Source: a virus. From it: a DNA stretch of 45,340 bases. Positions 37,509-45,334 of this stretch are shown one piece after another; the first letter of the stretch is position 1, and each line of letters opens with the position of its first letter. A program made the translations under genes and the position numbers. The notes beneath the pieces are model-generated. The model worked only from the letters and a program-made list of their open reading frames with translations, did no database searches and was not told the DNA's origin. The stretch is from the IMG/VR virus record IMGVR_UViG_3300033150_002310, positions 1 through 45,340 of that record; one strand, written 5' to 3'.

Positions 37509-39966
37509 TCTTTACCTCCTGAAACAAATCTCGCATCCACTCATCCGCCAATGATTCAACATCCCATTTCCGGGCAAACTGTGACCACTTCTCCGCTTCT
37601 GGTTCCGTCTGAGCCGCCAGCTTCAAAGCGGCCACCCAATCTTTCTTATCCATGTCGGATAAATTTATCCAGCCGGGATAATCGGCCATCGTTTCGGCCA
37701 AGGCCGCCGAATCGGTAGTGACGGCCCGGAGACCAGCTGCTTGGGCCTCCATGGCCGCAACGCAGCTGATCTCATCGAATCGTGTCGGATAAAGCCAGAT
37801 TCGAGCCGTTTTTAACTCTTCCGCAATTTGTCTCCAATTCACGAGGCCGCGCCGCTTTATTGCCGGATAGGAATCAGCAATGTTATAGCAGCGGGTCTGG
37901 AACTCACGAAGGAGCATCTCGTGACCCACATCCGGTATGTAACCGGCAATTTGCCGATTGGCGGCCTCGTCGAAGCTCTCGAGGAACCCGTAAAAGAGAT
38001 GCAATTCCCAGCCCTTTCGAGCCAGCCCGCTCATGATAAAGAGCTTGCAGGCTGTAATCCAGCCCCGCGTTGGACAAGAGAGGTAGACGATTTTTTTCTG
38101 TTTCGGCTCGCCTGCATACAGATGCCGTTTGAGATCGATTCCGTTGCGGGTATAGTATACCTTCGACTCCGGCACGCTCGGGTTCCGGCCGCGTTGGTAT
38201 TTGCTCAAGAAGAAAACTTTATCTATCTGCTTTACTATATCCGGCGTCCAAATCGAATCGTGCATCACGTCATGGACCCAGACATATTTTTTTCCGGCCG
38301 CAATGTGTACATTCTTGAGATATTGCGGCGCTCGCCATAGAATCACATAATCCCGATAGAGCGTCGGGTTGAATTCAGCATAGTGCCGCCAATGAACGCC
38401 TTCGTACTGACCGGGCGGATCCGCAAGGCGGCAGTAAACAGTCACAGCCAGGCCGCGCTTCGCCAGTCGCGGTGCCAGCAAACAAACCATCTTCTCACTG
38501 GCACCGAGCCCGCGTCCGTCCGTCAGCGGTCCCCAGCGAATTGAAGTGTGTGGGCAGAAAATCGCCAAGGTCGGCTTGCCACTATAGCCACCAGGTACAG
38601 CCGACTCCGGTGAAGCAAAGCCCTTATCGGCTGCATGCGGACTAATAACCAGCCGCTTCGCTACCTCAATTCGATCATTGAAAGTTCGCGTTGTGTTGAC
38701 GGCAACGGCCTGGTTGCGTGTTACATCTTCGGCACGAGCCCAGGCTACCGTATCATGATAGAGCCGCTGGGCCATTGGCGACTGATCGGTAGCCAGCACG
38801 CGCCGGGCATACATAACGGCTTCGTCCGGCCGCCCCAGCTCGCGACAGCAGAGGACGGCGAGGACATTCGGCGATACGCGGGCCGAGAAGGGATCGACGG
38901 CATGGAGTGTGTCCGGAATCTCCATGCCCTCGGCACGTCGTATTTGCTCCAGCGCCGCCTCATAATTACGCAGTCGATAGAAGAGATCGGCCCGAAGATG
39001 GAGCGGCCTTGGATCCTTCGGCTTTATCTTCTCGGCTTGAAAGGTTACATCCAGTGCTTCCCAGTAGCGCTCGAGTGCTGTCAGGGCCGCGATCTTGCCG
39101 AGATAGGCCGAAAAGACATCTTCATAATTGCCACTACGAGTCACGAATTTATCATAATATACAATCGCTTCTCGCCACCGCTCCAACCCGCGGCAGGCAT
39201 TGCCAAGGTAAAAAAGCGTGCGCGGATCGTGATTGCCGCGGATGTCCCAGTCATAGCGCATAATGATATAATTCCGAACGTCCGCAAAATGGGATTTCGG
39301 TGGTTTCAGGTGCTGTACTCGAAATGGTGCCTTTGGGTCCCGCGCCATGAAGTTAATTTTGTGTTCATGCCCTCGTTTCGGACAAAGCACCTCATGACAC
39401 GCACCGCGCCATTCATAATCCGATTTATTGACGATTCGCTCGCGCCATAGCGTCAAAATGCAGTTGCCTGCCTCATCGAAGGCGTAATCGTAGGGGAGCA
39501 TGATCGCCCCGCGCCGCCCCGCCGGGCCGAAGCAGTGATCGATAAAGAGCCGAAGCTCCTTGGCACCGACCAGCTTATCGTCCATATCCAGCCAGAACAC
39601 GATTTCGTTGCGGGCCCGATTGAAGCTGAGCTGTCGGGCCTCGGCAAAAGAGCGCAAGACACCGGTTTTGATATGGGGATGATCTTCCCAGCGCTTCAGC
39701 TCTTCGGGAATCAGCTTCCGCCCATATTCGAGCAGCGCGGGATCGACCAATTTTCGACCATTGATAACATGCCAGCCGTGGCGCTTCGCTTCCTCTATTG
39801 TATTATCTGTGCTGGCCGTATCGACAAAGATGACCTCGTCGTGTTCGTGGCCGTCTTTGAACAGCGGCTTGATTACCTCTCGATTAAACCGCTTGATATC
39901 GGCCGCACAGTTTCTGCCAATGAGACAAACCGAAATGGGTACTTGTGCTGTTCTTCTCTTGCCCAT
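37501..39966 (-). CDS. Bifunctional glycosyltransferase: GT2 domain, TPR-like repeats, GT4-like domain
   Basis: An 821-residue protein. Residues about 1-235: GT2/GT-A fold with PISVCLIGRN, EVIFVDTASTDNTIEEAKRH and IVFWLDMDDKL (DxD-like, near 130). About 240-400: helical repeats of TPR type (DPRTLFYLGNACRGLERW, AYLGKIAALTALERYWEALD, DPRPLHLRADLFYRLRNYEA). About 470-810: GT-B/GT4-like domain with GLGASEKMVCLLAPRLAKRG, VYYTRNGIDL and EISCVAAMEAQAAGLRAVTT, the E-x7-E donor-binding region. It lies between capsid and tail genes, so it probably glycosylates virion proteins or is packaged; both are inferences. Such fused enzymes are more usual in bacterial glycan clusters. Confidence 0.88.
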   Translation of the reverse strand: MGKRRTAQVPISVCLIGRNCAADIKRFNREVIKPLFKDGHEHDEVIFVDTASTDNTIEEAKRHGWHVINGRKLVDPALLEYGRKLIPEELKRWEDHPHIKTGVLRSFAEARQLSFNRARNEIVFWLDMDDKLVGAKELRLFIDHCFGPAGRRGAIMLPYDYAFDEAGNCILTLWRERIVNKSDYEWRGACHEVLCPKRGHEHKINFMARDPKAPFRVQHLKPPKSHFADVRNYIIMRYDWDIRGNHDPRTLFYLGNACRGLERWREAIVYYDKFVTRSGNYEDVFSAYLGKIAALTALERYWEALDVTFQAEKIKPKDPRPLHLRADLFYRLRNYEAALEQIRRAEGMEIPDTLHAVDPFSARVSPNVLAVLCCRELGRPDEAVMYARRVLATDQSPMAQRLYHDTVAWARAEDVTRNQAVAVNTTRTFNDRIEVAKRLVISPHAADKGFASPESAVPGGYSGKPTLAIFCPHTSIRWGPLTDGRGLGASEKMVCLLAPRLAKRGLAVTVYCRLADPPGQYEGVHWRHYAEFNPTLYRDYVILWRAPQYLKNVHIAAGKKYVWVHDVMHDSIWTPDIVKQIDKVFFLSKYQRGRNPSVPESKVYYTRNGIDLKRHLYAGEPKQKKIVYLSCPTRGWITACKLFIMSGLARKGWELHLFYGFLESFDEAANRQIAGYIPDVGHEMLLREFQTRCYNIADSYPAIKRRGLVNWRQIAEELKTARIWLYPTRFDEISCVAAMEAQAAGLRAVTTDSAALAETMADYPGWINLSDMDKKDWVAALKLAAQTEPEAEKWSQFARKWDVESLADEWMRDLFQEVKNV

Positions 39967-39975
39967 GCTTCCCTC

Positions 39976-40293
39976 CTATTTCTTCTTCGGTCGATAATCG
40001 CCCATGAAAATCCTGTGAGCGAGTTCGAGATTCAGCGGCGTATTGAAGAAATCGGGATACTTGGCCGTGATGACCAGGTAGAGATCCGTAGGTATGCTAC
40101 CCGTATATGCCATGGTTTTCTCCCGACTCATTCCGGTCGGGGCCCAAAGCCGCTCCTTCTGCCGCTTGATGTGATCGAGAAAGGCAGCGGCACGGGCCGG
40201 AAATTCGCGGCTCCAGGCCGTCCACAGCATCTGAAGCCACTCCTCAACGCCTTGTCCTTTTACGTAGCTCCTTGGATCCTTTCGCCGACTCAT
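39976..40293 (-). CDS. Small protein after the capsid gene, unknown
   Basis: A 105-residue protein starting MSRRKDPRSYVKGQG; this start has AAGGAGAGAAG upstream and is preferred to the longer frame. Helical, Trp/Arg-rich (VEEWLQMLWTAWSREFPARA), with a C-terminal segment (DFFNTPLNLELAHRIFMGD) that looks like a structured helix. Overlaps the 67-residue gene by 50 nt. Possibly a head completion protein by position only. Confidence 0.6.
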   Translation of the reverse strand: MSRRKDPRSYVKGQGVEEWLQMLWTAWSREFPARAAAFLDHIKRQKERLWAPTGMSREKTMAYTGSIPTDLYLVITAKYPDFFNTPLNLELAHRIFMGDYRPKKK

Positions 40294-40447
40294 TCTTCTC
40301 TCCTTTTTGCTTCTGTTGTTCCACCCACGCCCCGACAACCGGCGTGAGTACCTTCAGCGCCTCGCGGGCCTTGGCCCGGTCTCGAATCCGAATCAAGCCA
40401 TAGACCACGGCACGCTCCAGCCATTGTAGTGCTTCAAGTGGATGCAT
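40244..40447 (-). CDS. Small basic helical protein, unknown
   Basis: A 67-residue protein (MHPLEALQWLERAVVYGLIR ... ELRKRTRR) with CAGGAGGAGAAC before ATG. First gene after the capsid terminator candidate. The helical N-terminus and Lys/Glu/Arg-rich tail give no family hint. Confidence 0.6.
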   Translation of the reverse strand: MHPLEALQWLERAVVYGLIRIRDRAKAREALKVLTPVVGAWVEQQKQKGEKNESAKGSKELRKRTRR

Positions 40448-40461
40448 GTTCTCCTCCTGTG

Positions 40462-40505
40462 AAAAAGGGGTGGTGGGCAGTTTAACGACTTACCCAGGTC
40501 GCCCC
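40462..40505 (-). terminator. Terminator candidate after the major capsid gene
   Basis: Read leftward: GGGG, then TGGG paired with GCCCA, then CCACCCC and TTTTT. The stem is interrupted (outer GGGG/CCCC, inner TGGG/CCCA) with a 14-nt loop. Partial termination after the capsid gene would explain capsid protein excess, a common arrangement, but the structure is not strong. Confidence 0.5.
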
Positions 40506-40517
40506 ATCATTTATCCC

Positions 40518-41387
40518 TTACGGGACATACGGGAACACCTTATCGGCAGCCATGAACGCCTTCTCGGTCCGGTAGAGGAGCGTCAAATCGCAGCTGATCT
40601 GCCACCTGACCCTCAGCCCGTCCCGAGAGAGGATCTCCTGCTTCAGCGGCTGCAACCACCCGGTCGCAAGGTGCTCGGGCCGGATGGCAAACAGCTCGTT
40701 GACGGAGCTGAACCCATTGTTGAGCTCCCTATGCAGGAGCGCCCGGAACGTGCCGAAGTCGTTGACGTAGGTGTCGGTGGCGACGATCTGCTCCTTCCGC
40801 TCCGCCGGGATGAACGGAGTGACCTTCGTGCTGTACAGGGAGATCGTCCTGCGCACGTAGGGCGAGCAGTAGACCTCAGTCGGCATCTCACGGGTCACGT
40901 CCCAGGTGAGCTGAATCAGGTCGTTGAAGACCTTCTCGGTGAACGTGATACCGGAGATGCTGGTCTTGTTCGTGCTGACTATGTTGAGAATACCGTTCAT
41001 CTGCCGTGCGGTGTTGGTCGTTCCGGTAACGGCCGAGCCGCGGACGAGAGCGAGCTCGATGTCCTTCTTGAGCTCGATGATATCCTTGGCCTCGTAGTAC
41101 GCCACCGGATCGGCCATACCGGCATGTGCGACCTGCCGCTGCGTATCCGATACCATCCCGCCGACGTAGAAGATCTGAGCAATGTTGGCCGTGCGGGTCG
41201 GTACCGTCTTGCTGTTGGCAGTAAACGCCATGCCTTCGAGCTGAGCATTGGTCTGCGCAGCCCGGTAGGTATCCTCGAGCCACTGCACAAAGAAGTTGTC
41301 GACACCTACCTGCTTGACTCGAGAGAGAAGCGGTGTGTCGGCAGGGGCAACGTTGTAGATTGCATCCTGCAATGACTCCCTTATGGT
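40518..41387 (-). CDS. Major capsid protein, exon 2 (gene split by intron)
   Basis: About 289 residues of a HK97-fold capsid protein: IRESLQDAIYNVAPADTPLL opens it, then YEAKDIIELKKDIELALVRG, ARQMNGILNIVSTNKTSISG, MPTEVYCSPYVRRTISLYS and the C-terminal beta strands. No ATG with a ribosome site precedes it; the first credible codon upstream, TTG at 41372, lies inside the conserved N-terminal motif, so translation must start elsewhere. The missing start lies 0.86 kb upstream (exon 1). Splicing would give MAQLLT joined to TIRESLQDAIYNV. The exact boundary (41387 used here) may be off by a few bases. Confidence 0.85.
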   Translation of the reverse strand, partial: TIRESLQDAIYNVAPADTPLLSRVKQVGVDNFFVQWLEDTYRAAQTNAQLEGMAFTANSKTVPTRTANIAQIFYVGGMVSDTQRQVAHAGMADPVAYYEAKDIIELKKDIELALVRGSAVTGTTNTARQMNGILNIVSTNKTSISGITFTEKVFNDLIQLTWDVTREMPTEVYCSPYVRRTISLYSTKVTPFIPAERKEQIVATDTYVNDFGTFRALLHRELNNGFSSVNELFAIRPEHLATGWLQPLKQEILSRDGLRVRWQISCDLTLLYRTEKAFMAADKVFPYVP

Positions 41388-42243
41388 CTTGTCAGACCTG
41401 AGGGTGTTCTTAACGATTTCACAAGGCTATGCCTTGGACTGTACCTTAGGATGGGATGGTGCGAAAACGGCTTCGAGCATTTTATTCTTTTTTGTTGTAA
41501 GTTGGCGAAAAGTGACGGCAGCTATTCGTTCGATCATTTTTCGATGCCGTATTTGCCAGCTATATTCGGGCCGCCACTTTATATTTTTAAACGTTCGTTT
41601 ACGAATTCGGGGCATTCGGTGGTTTGTTGCTAATTTTTGGCATATGCTTTTCACTGCCTGAATATTCCACCGATTACTTCCCGAAACGCGAACAGTTGGT
41701 GGTGATGTTACAATTGAACCATCACCATCAAGAAATCCAGCAAGCCAACCGAACCATCCTACATCCCATTCCCGTCCAGTCTCTTGGCCTTCCGCAAGCC
41801 ATTTTGGCCACGTGCGGCTTGGCTCCGGCTGGCGCTTTAACCGACGCAGTAGAGCAACATCGTCCGGGTCATTATAGGTAATAGCTCGAAGCAGTACGGC
41901 AGCTTCCTTTTTCTTACCTATAAGATACGGAGCGATGGCAAGAACTACTCGACAAATGGCATTCTTTTTTCCGATTACAATTGTATAAATTTTTTTCTTA
42001 GCGTGTATTTTTGGTTTCTTACCAATGATCTGCCAAAAGATTGTAGCTGCTTTTCGCATCGGTTCGATTTCAGTCATCGTAAGCTTTATTATTCCCATCG
42101 TTGTATTGCAATTATCATTTTGTCGTGCGAAAAAGCAGCCTTCGGCATCGAGTAGTCCTGCAAGCCAACCAAGCTCTACTTTTGTCATAGCGCTTCACCG
42201 GAATTTGGGAATGTACGGAGCGAATAGGAATTCATCGACTCCA
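41388..42243 (-). other. Putative group I intron in the major capsid gene
   Basis: About 856 nt between a 6-codon exon 1 and exon 2. Near the 3' end CTAAGGTACAGTCC (around 41442-41429) resembles the conserved J8/7-P7 segment (AAGAUAUAGUCC) of group I introns, followed by a P9-like hairpin AAGGC-ATA-GCCTT. At the 5' end the exon UCACU can pair with GGUGA (near 42199) with a U-G pair at the splice site, and the helix extends with GGA/UCC, a credible P1. GGACU within the LAGLIDADG ORF start could pair with AGUCC as P7. P3-P6 were not resolved, so splice sites are provisional. Confidence 0.7.
41427..42188 (-). CDS. Intron-encoded LAGLIDADG homing endonuclease (two motifs)
   Basis: A 253-residue monomeric-type enzyme with two motifs, LGWLAGLLDAEGCFF (about residues 6-20) and FGWLAGFLDGDGSIV (about 146-160), the acidic residues intact in both (E/D at the last positions). 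It lies wholly inside the putative capsid intron: the ATG is 55 nt after the 5' splice site, and the last codons (HPKVQSKA and stop) are the P7-like intron core. It would cut intronless capsid genes at the exon junction and spread the intron. Possible maturase activity cannot be judged. More AT-rich than the capsid exons. Confidence 0.92.
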   Translation of the reverse strand: MTKVELGWLAGLLDAEGCFFARQNDNCNTTMGIIKLTMTEIEPMRKAATIFWQIIGKKPKIHAKKKIYTIVIGKKNAICRVVLAIAPYLIGKKKEAAVLLRAITYNDPDDVALLRRLKRQPEPSRTWPKWLAEGQETGREWDVGWFGWLAGFLDGDGSIVTSPPTVRVSGSNRWNIQAVKSICQKLATNHRMPRIRKRTFKNIKWRPEYSWQIRHRKMIERIAAVTFRQLTTKKNKMLEAVFAPSHPKVQSKA

Positions 42244-42261
42244 AGTGAGAAGTTGTGCCAT
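42244..42261 (-). CDS. Major capsid protein, exon 1
   Basis: ATG at 42261 with a perfect AAGGAGGATAGGAA leader opens MAQLLT. The unspliced frame continues three codons (WSR) to TGA. It lies 29 nt after the scaffold stop, exactly where the capsid gene start is expected. The last bases TCACT are proposed to pair with the intron guide. Confidence 0.75.
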
Positions 42262-42289
42262 TTCCTATCCTCCTTGTTAGCTGTCTAGC

Positions 42290-43090
42290 CTACTGACCGA
42301 GTTGTGCCTTCAAAGCAGACAGCTGAGTAGCCAGTTCGTTGCGGACCCCCCACAGTCGCTCGATCTCGGCCTCATCAGTCGTCTGGCGGAGCTGCTGCAG
42401 TACCTGTTCGTACTGCTGCTCGAGCTCCTCCAGCTTCCCGCGCGGCCCTTTCTCGCCGGACGGACCCGTCGACGGCGGCGGCGGCGACGCGGCTATCTTC
42501 TGCTGCACGGAGGCATTCTCGTTTCCGCCCTGGCCGCCCGCCCGAGCCAAAATGCCCTGGGCAATCAGCGCGGCCGTGAACGGCCCGTCGGGATCCTCCT
42601 GCAGCTTTGGATTGCGCCGCAGCACCTCATCCGTCGCCTGAAACAGATCGCTGTTTGGATCCGCCAGCTCGGGAAACTGCGTGCAGGCCCGCGTGAAGGC
42701 CTCCCGCTGCTTCAGCCGCAGCTCCTGAACCTGCTTCGCCTTCTGCCATTCTGACAGCAAGGGACCAACAACTTCTTGCACGGCCTCTTTGACGAGCTCC
42801 TTGGGCGGCGGGCTGGCAGGAGCCGGATTTGCATTGAAACCACCAAGCCCCTCGAATGAAGGGGTGGGAGACGAACTGACCGCAGCGCCGCTCTTAAGTT
42901 CCAAGAGCTCGTCCCTGACCGCTTGAAGTTGCGCCTGCAGCTCCTGAAGCTGCTGCTTATACAGCGCGGCTTCCTCTTCTGCCTGCTTTTTTTGCCCATA
43001 CAACTGTGCAATCCGCTGTTGAATGGGATTTGGTTTCTGATCCTGTCCCTGATCCTGTTGCTTCTGATCTTCCCTCCGGTCTTCACTCAT
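42290..43090 (-). CDS. Scaffolding protein
   Basis: A 266-residue protein, Gln/Glu-rich and highly charged, with a central coiled coil (KKQAEEEAALYKQQLQELQA), a Pro/Ser linker, and a C-terminal coil (KLEELEQQYEQVLQQLRQTT, ALKAQLGQ). Composition and position between portal and capsid genes are those of podovirus scaffolds that direct procapsid assembly and then leave. No protease motif. Starts inside the previous gene (8-nt overlap). Confidence 0.85.
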   Translation of the reverse strand: MSEDRREDQKQQDQGQDQKPNPIQQRIAQLYGQKKQAEEEAALYKQQLQELQAQLQAVRDELLELKSGAAVSSSPTPSFEGLGGFNANPAPASPPPKELVKEAVQEVVGPLLSEWQKAKQVQELRLKQREAFTRACTQFPELADPNSDLFQATDEVLRRNPKLQEDPDGPFTAALIAQGILARAGGQGGNENASVQQKIAASPPPPSTGPSGEKGPRGKLEELEQQYEQVLQQLRQTTDEAEIERLWGVRNELATQLSALKAQLGQ

Positions 43091-43355
43091 CCTTGGTTCC
43101 TCCTTCTTCGTTCAACTTTACTTCACTAAACAGAAAGACCTCCAGCGAGCGCAGGACTTGCAATTGCCCTAGCGCCTTCCACACGGCCGCCTCGTTGGTG
43201 AATTCGGGCAGCACCTTCATGATGTTCTGCTCCAAATCCCTTATTCGCCATCGGATCCAGGCGGCGAAGTCGCTGTCCTGCCCCTCCTTGATGATCTGAT
43301 TGATCCGGTCGAGTTCCTGGTTTTTCACCAGCTCTTCGAATTCCTGAACCGTCAT
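43083..43355 (-). CDS. Small protein between portal and scaffold
   Basis: A 90-residue acidic helical protein (MTVQEFEELVKNQELDRINQ ... LNEEGGTKDE), coupled to portal by ATGA overlap and to scaffold by an 8-nt overlap. WIRWRIRDLEQNIMKVLPEF may form the core. Many podoviruses carry a small gene at this place; its function is unknown, possibly a portal or scaffold partner. Confidence 0.65.
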   Translation of the reverse strand: MTVQEFEELVKNQELDRINQIIKEGQDSDFAAWIRWRIRDLEQNIMKVLPEFTNEAAVWKALGQLQVLRSLEVFLFSEVKLNEEGGTKDE

Positions 43356-45334
43356 GTTGCTGCCTCCTCTCCTTTTGTGGGTTGCTGATACTGCATAAGC
43401 CGCTGTAGAATCTCAGGCGGCTCGCCCTTCGCTACCTGCCCGGCAAGCTGTGATAGAAACTGCTGAAGTACCTGCTGATGTTCGGGCAGGAATATATTCT
43501 TCGCGAGTCGGCGATCGAGCAAGTTTGCAATGTAGTAGAGCAAGAACTGACGATTGAGCATGTCTGGTGCAACCTGGGCAAAGATCTGGAGAATCTGCAT
43601 TGCCAGGCTGAGCTGATACCGCCTATTGGTGTTACCGGGCGTACCGGCGGGCACCAGCGTAAAGCGATATTGATATTCGGCTTTCTTGAAAACGCGCGGC
43701 TCGGGCTCGCCGAGGACGTTGAAGTAGATCTCGTTCGGTCCGAAAGCAAGCCAGAGCTCCCAAATGCACTGATAGACACGGGCCATAACGCGCTGGAACG
43801 TCGAGGCATCCATGGACATGATCTGCTCGATCACGCCACTGACCTTATCCACCTCGAAGGCCGTGCGCCGCTCCAGCCGCCGCCCCGTGGCCGCTAGGGC
43901 CGCATCAATCGAGCCGACGAGTTCCTCGCTAAACGCCTTCAGCTCGGCCCGATCCTGCAGATACTCGTGGAGGTTCAGCGGCGTCTTTTCGAGCATTTGT
44001 AGCTCGCCGTGAACCGCCACATCGAGAATCGCGCCCGGCCCCCATTTGAAAGTCCGGGGCATCAACGGCGAGGCGGCCCGCCGGATGAAGACCGGAGCAA
44101 GCTGGATGTCGATCGCGTCGGCCGTCGCACGGTATTGCTTATTGAACTGCTTTTGGAGATCCTTCAGCATGTGGCCGATACCGTAACTTCGGAACGGCCG
44201 ACGCTCGACATCCTCAAAGTCAAATCGGAAAACGGGCCAATAGTTGAATGGATATGGATACTGGTGAAGCGCCAGTACCTGCTCCCGCTCCGGCGCGAGC
44301 CAGAGGACACATCGTTCACCGATCCCGTCGCCGTTGTAATCCAGGCGGCAGTAGATCTGATAGACCATATGCAGCTTACTATCCAAGGTTGTCTGGAGGC
44401 CGCTGTCGGCATCGCGAGCCGCCTGGTAGGTATCGGCCATGCGGGGACTGACCGTTCCCTGCTCCTCTTCCTCACTTTGCTGCTTCGGTGCGAGCAGCTC
44501 CTCGACGGCATCGGGATTGAGCAGCCCGTCCTTTGCCATCTGTCGCAACCGATCGGCAGAGTAACGGTGAATGAGGCAGACATAATCGGCATCGTGTGTG
44601 GCCTCGGAATCGATCGGAACGATGACGTCCTCAGGCTCATATGCCCGAATCCGCGGCCTGTCGGCCACCACCTGCGTATAGATCAGTTTGACGAATTTCT
44701 GTCCAGCCAGGATCTGCTGCGCCGCCTCGACAAGCGACTTCTGCGTTTCGGGCTCGATCGGCTTGACGAAGTAGTGGGCGATCAGGGTTTGAACAATCTG
44801 ATTGACATCCGTCGGCACACCGTCGGGAAATAAATCGTCGACGCTAACAACCCGTGTGGTGACTTCTGTCCGATAGTCCCAGTGCACGCCGAGAAAGGCC
44901 GTGCCCTTCGCGCCAATGTTATAAATGAGATAGCTGATTTCCTTCAGCGAATCCTCCATGTATACCTTGAACAGCCAATCGAAGAAGGCCTCACAGCTCG
45001 GCGCGAGAACGGAGGCCTTTGCGTCTCCGGCATAGAAATAGGTCACCGGATCGGCCTCGGCCACGAGATTGTAGAGAATCGGAATCCAGCGCCGGAGCAG
45101 CTTCTTAGTCAGGGGAATGGAGACATTCGACGCCTTCTTCCAGGGCTTGTTTTTGCGCTCATCCTTCCCCTTGAGCTGAAGCAGAATTTCGTGCACGTCT
45201 TTCAACCAGCCCGCTCGGGCATCATCATCGAGCTGGATCCGCTGCTTCAGCCGCTGAATATCGGTCCTGAACTGAGACGTGTCGAGTTCGCCGAGGACCT
45301 GAATTGAAACCGGATTAGTCAGCCGATTGAGCAT
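43352..45334 (-). CDS. Portal protein
   Basis: A 660-residue portal. N-terminal NPWKKASNVSIPLTKKLLRR-type segment (KPWKKASNVSIPLTKKLL) and a helical clip/wing region, then SYLIYNIGAKGTAFLGVHWD, PEDVIVPIDSEATHDADYVC and DVERRPFRSYGIGHMLKDLQ followed by KQFNKQYRATADAIDIQLAP, the typical helix leading to the stem; the C-terminus is Gln-rich and helical (barrel). Size and order fit podovirus portals, which form the dodecameric DNA gate at one vertex. The start (45334) lies in the repeated end and equals 108 on the circle. Confidence 0.9.
   Translation of the reverse strand: MLNRLTNPVSIQVLGELDTSQFRTDIQRLKQRIQLDDDARAGWLKDVHEILLQLKGKDERKNKPWKKASNVSIPLTKKLLRRWIPILYNLVAEADPVTYFYAGDAKASVLAPSCEAFFDWLFKVYMEDSLKEISYLIYNIGAKGTAFLGVHWDYRTEVTTRVVSVDDLFPDGVPTDVNQIVQTLIAHYFVKPIEPETQKSLVEAAQQILAGQKFVKLIYTQVVADRPRIRAYEPEDVIVPIDSEATHDADYVCLIHRYSADRLRQMAKDGLLNPDAVEELLAPKQQSEEEEQGTVSPRMADTYQAARDADSGLQTTLDSKLHMVYQIYCRLDYNGDGIGERCVLWLAPEREQVLALHQYPYPFNYWPVFRFDFEDVERRPFRSYGIGHMLKDLQKQFNKQYRATADAIDIQLAPVFIRRAASPLMPRTFKWGPGAILDVAVHGELQMLEKTPLNLHEYLQDRAELKAFSEELVGSIDAALAATGRRLERRTAFEVDKVSGVIEQIMSMDASTFQRVMARVYQCIWELWLAFGPNEIYFNVLGEPEPRVFKKAEYQYRFTLVPAGTPGNTNRRYQLSLAMQILQIFAQVAPDMLNRQFLLYYIANLLDRRLAKNIFLPEHQQVLQQFLSQLAGQVAKGEPPEILQRLMQYQQPTKGEEAAT

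Noticed and set aside
41427-42188. Intein inside the capsid protein
   Set aside because: The endonuclease has its own start and stop, and both exon frames are closed by stop codons, so it cannot be spliced as protein.
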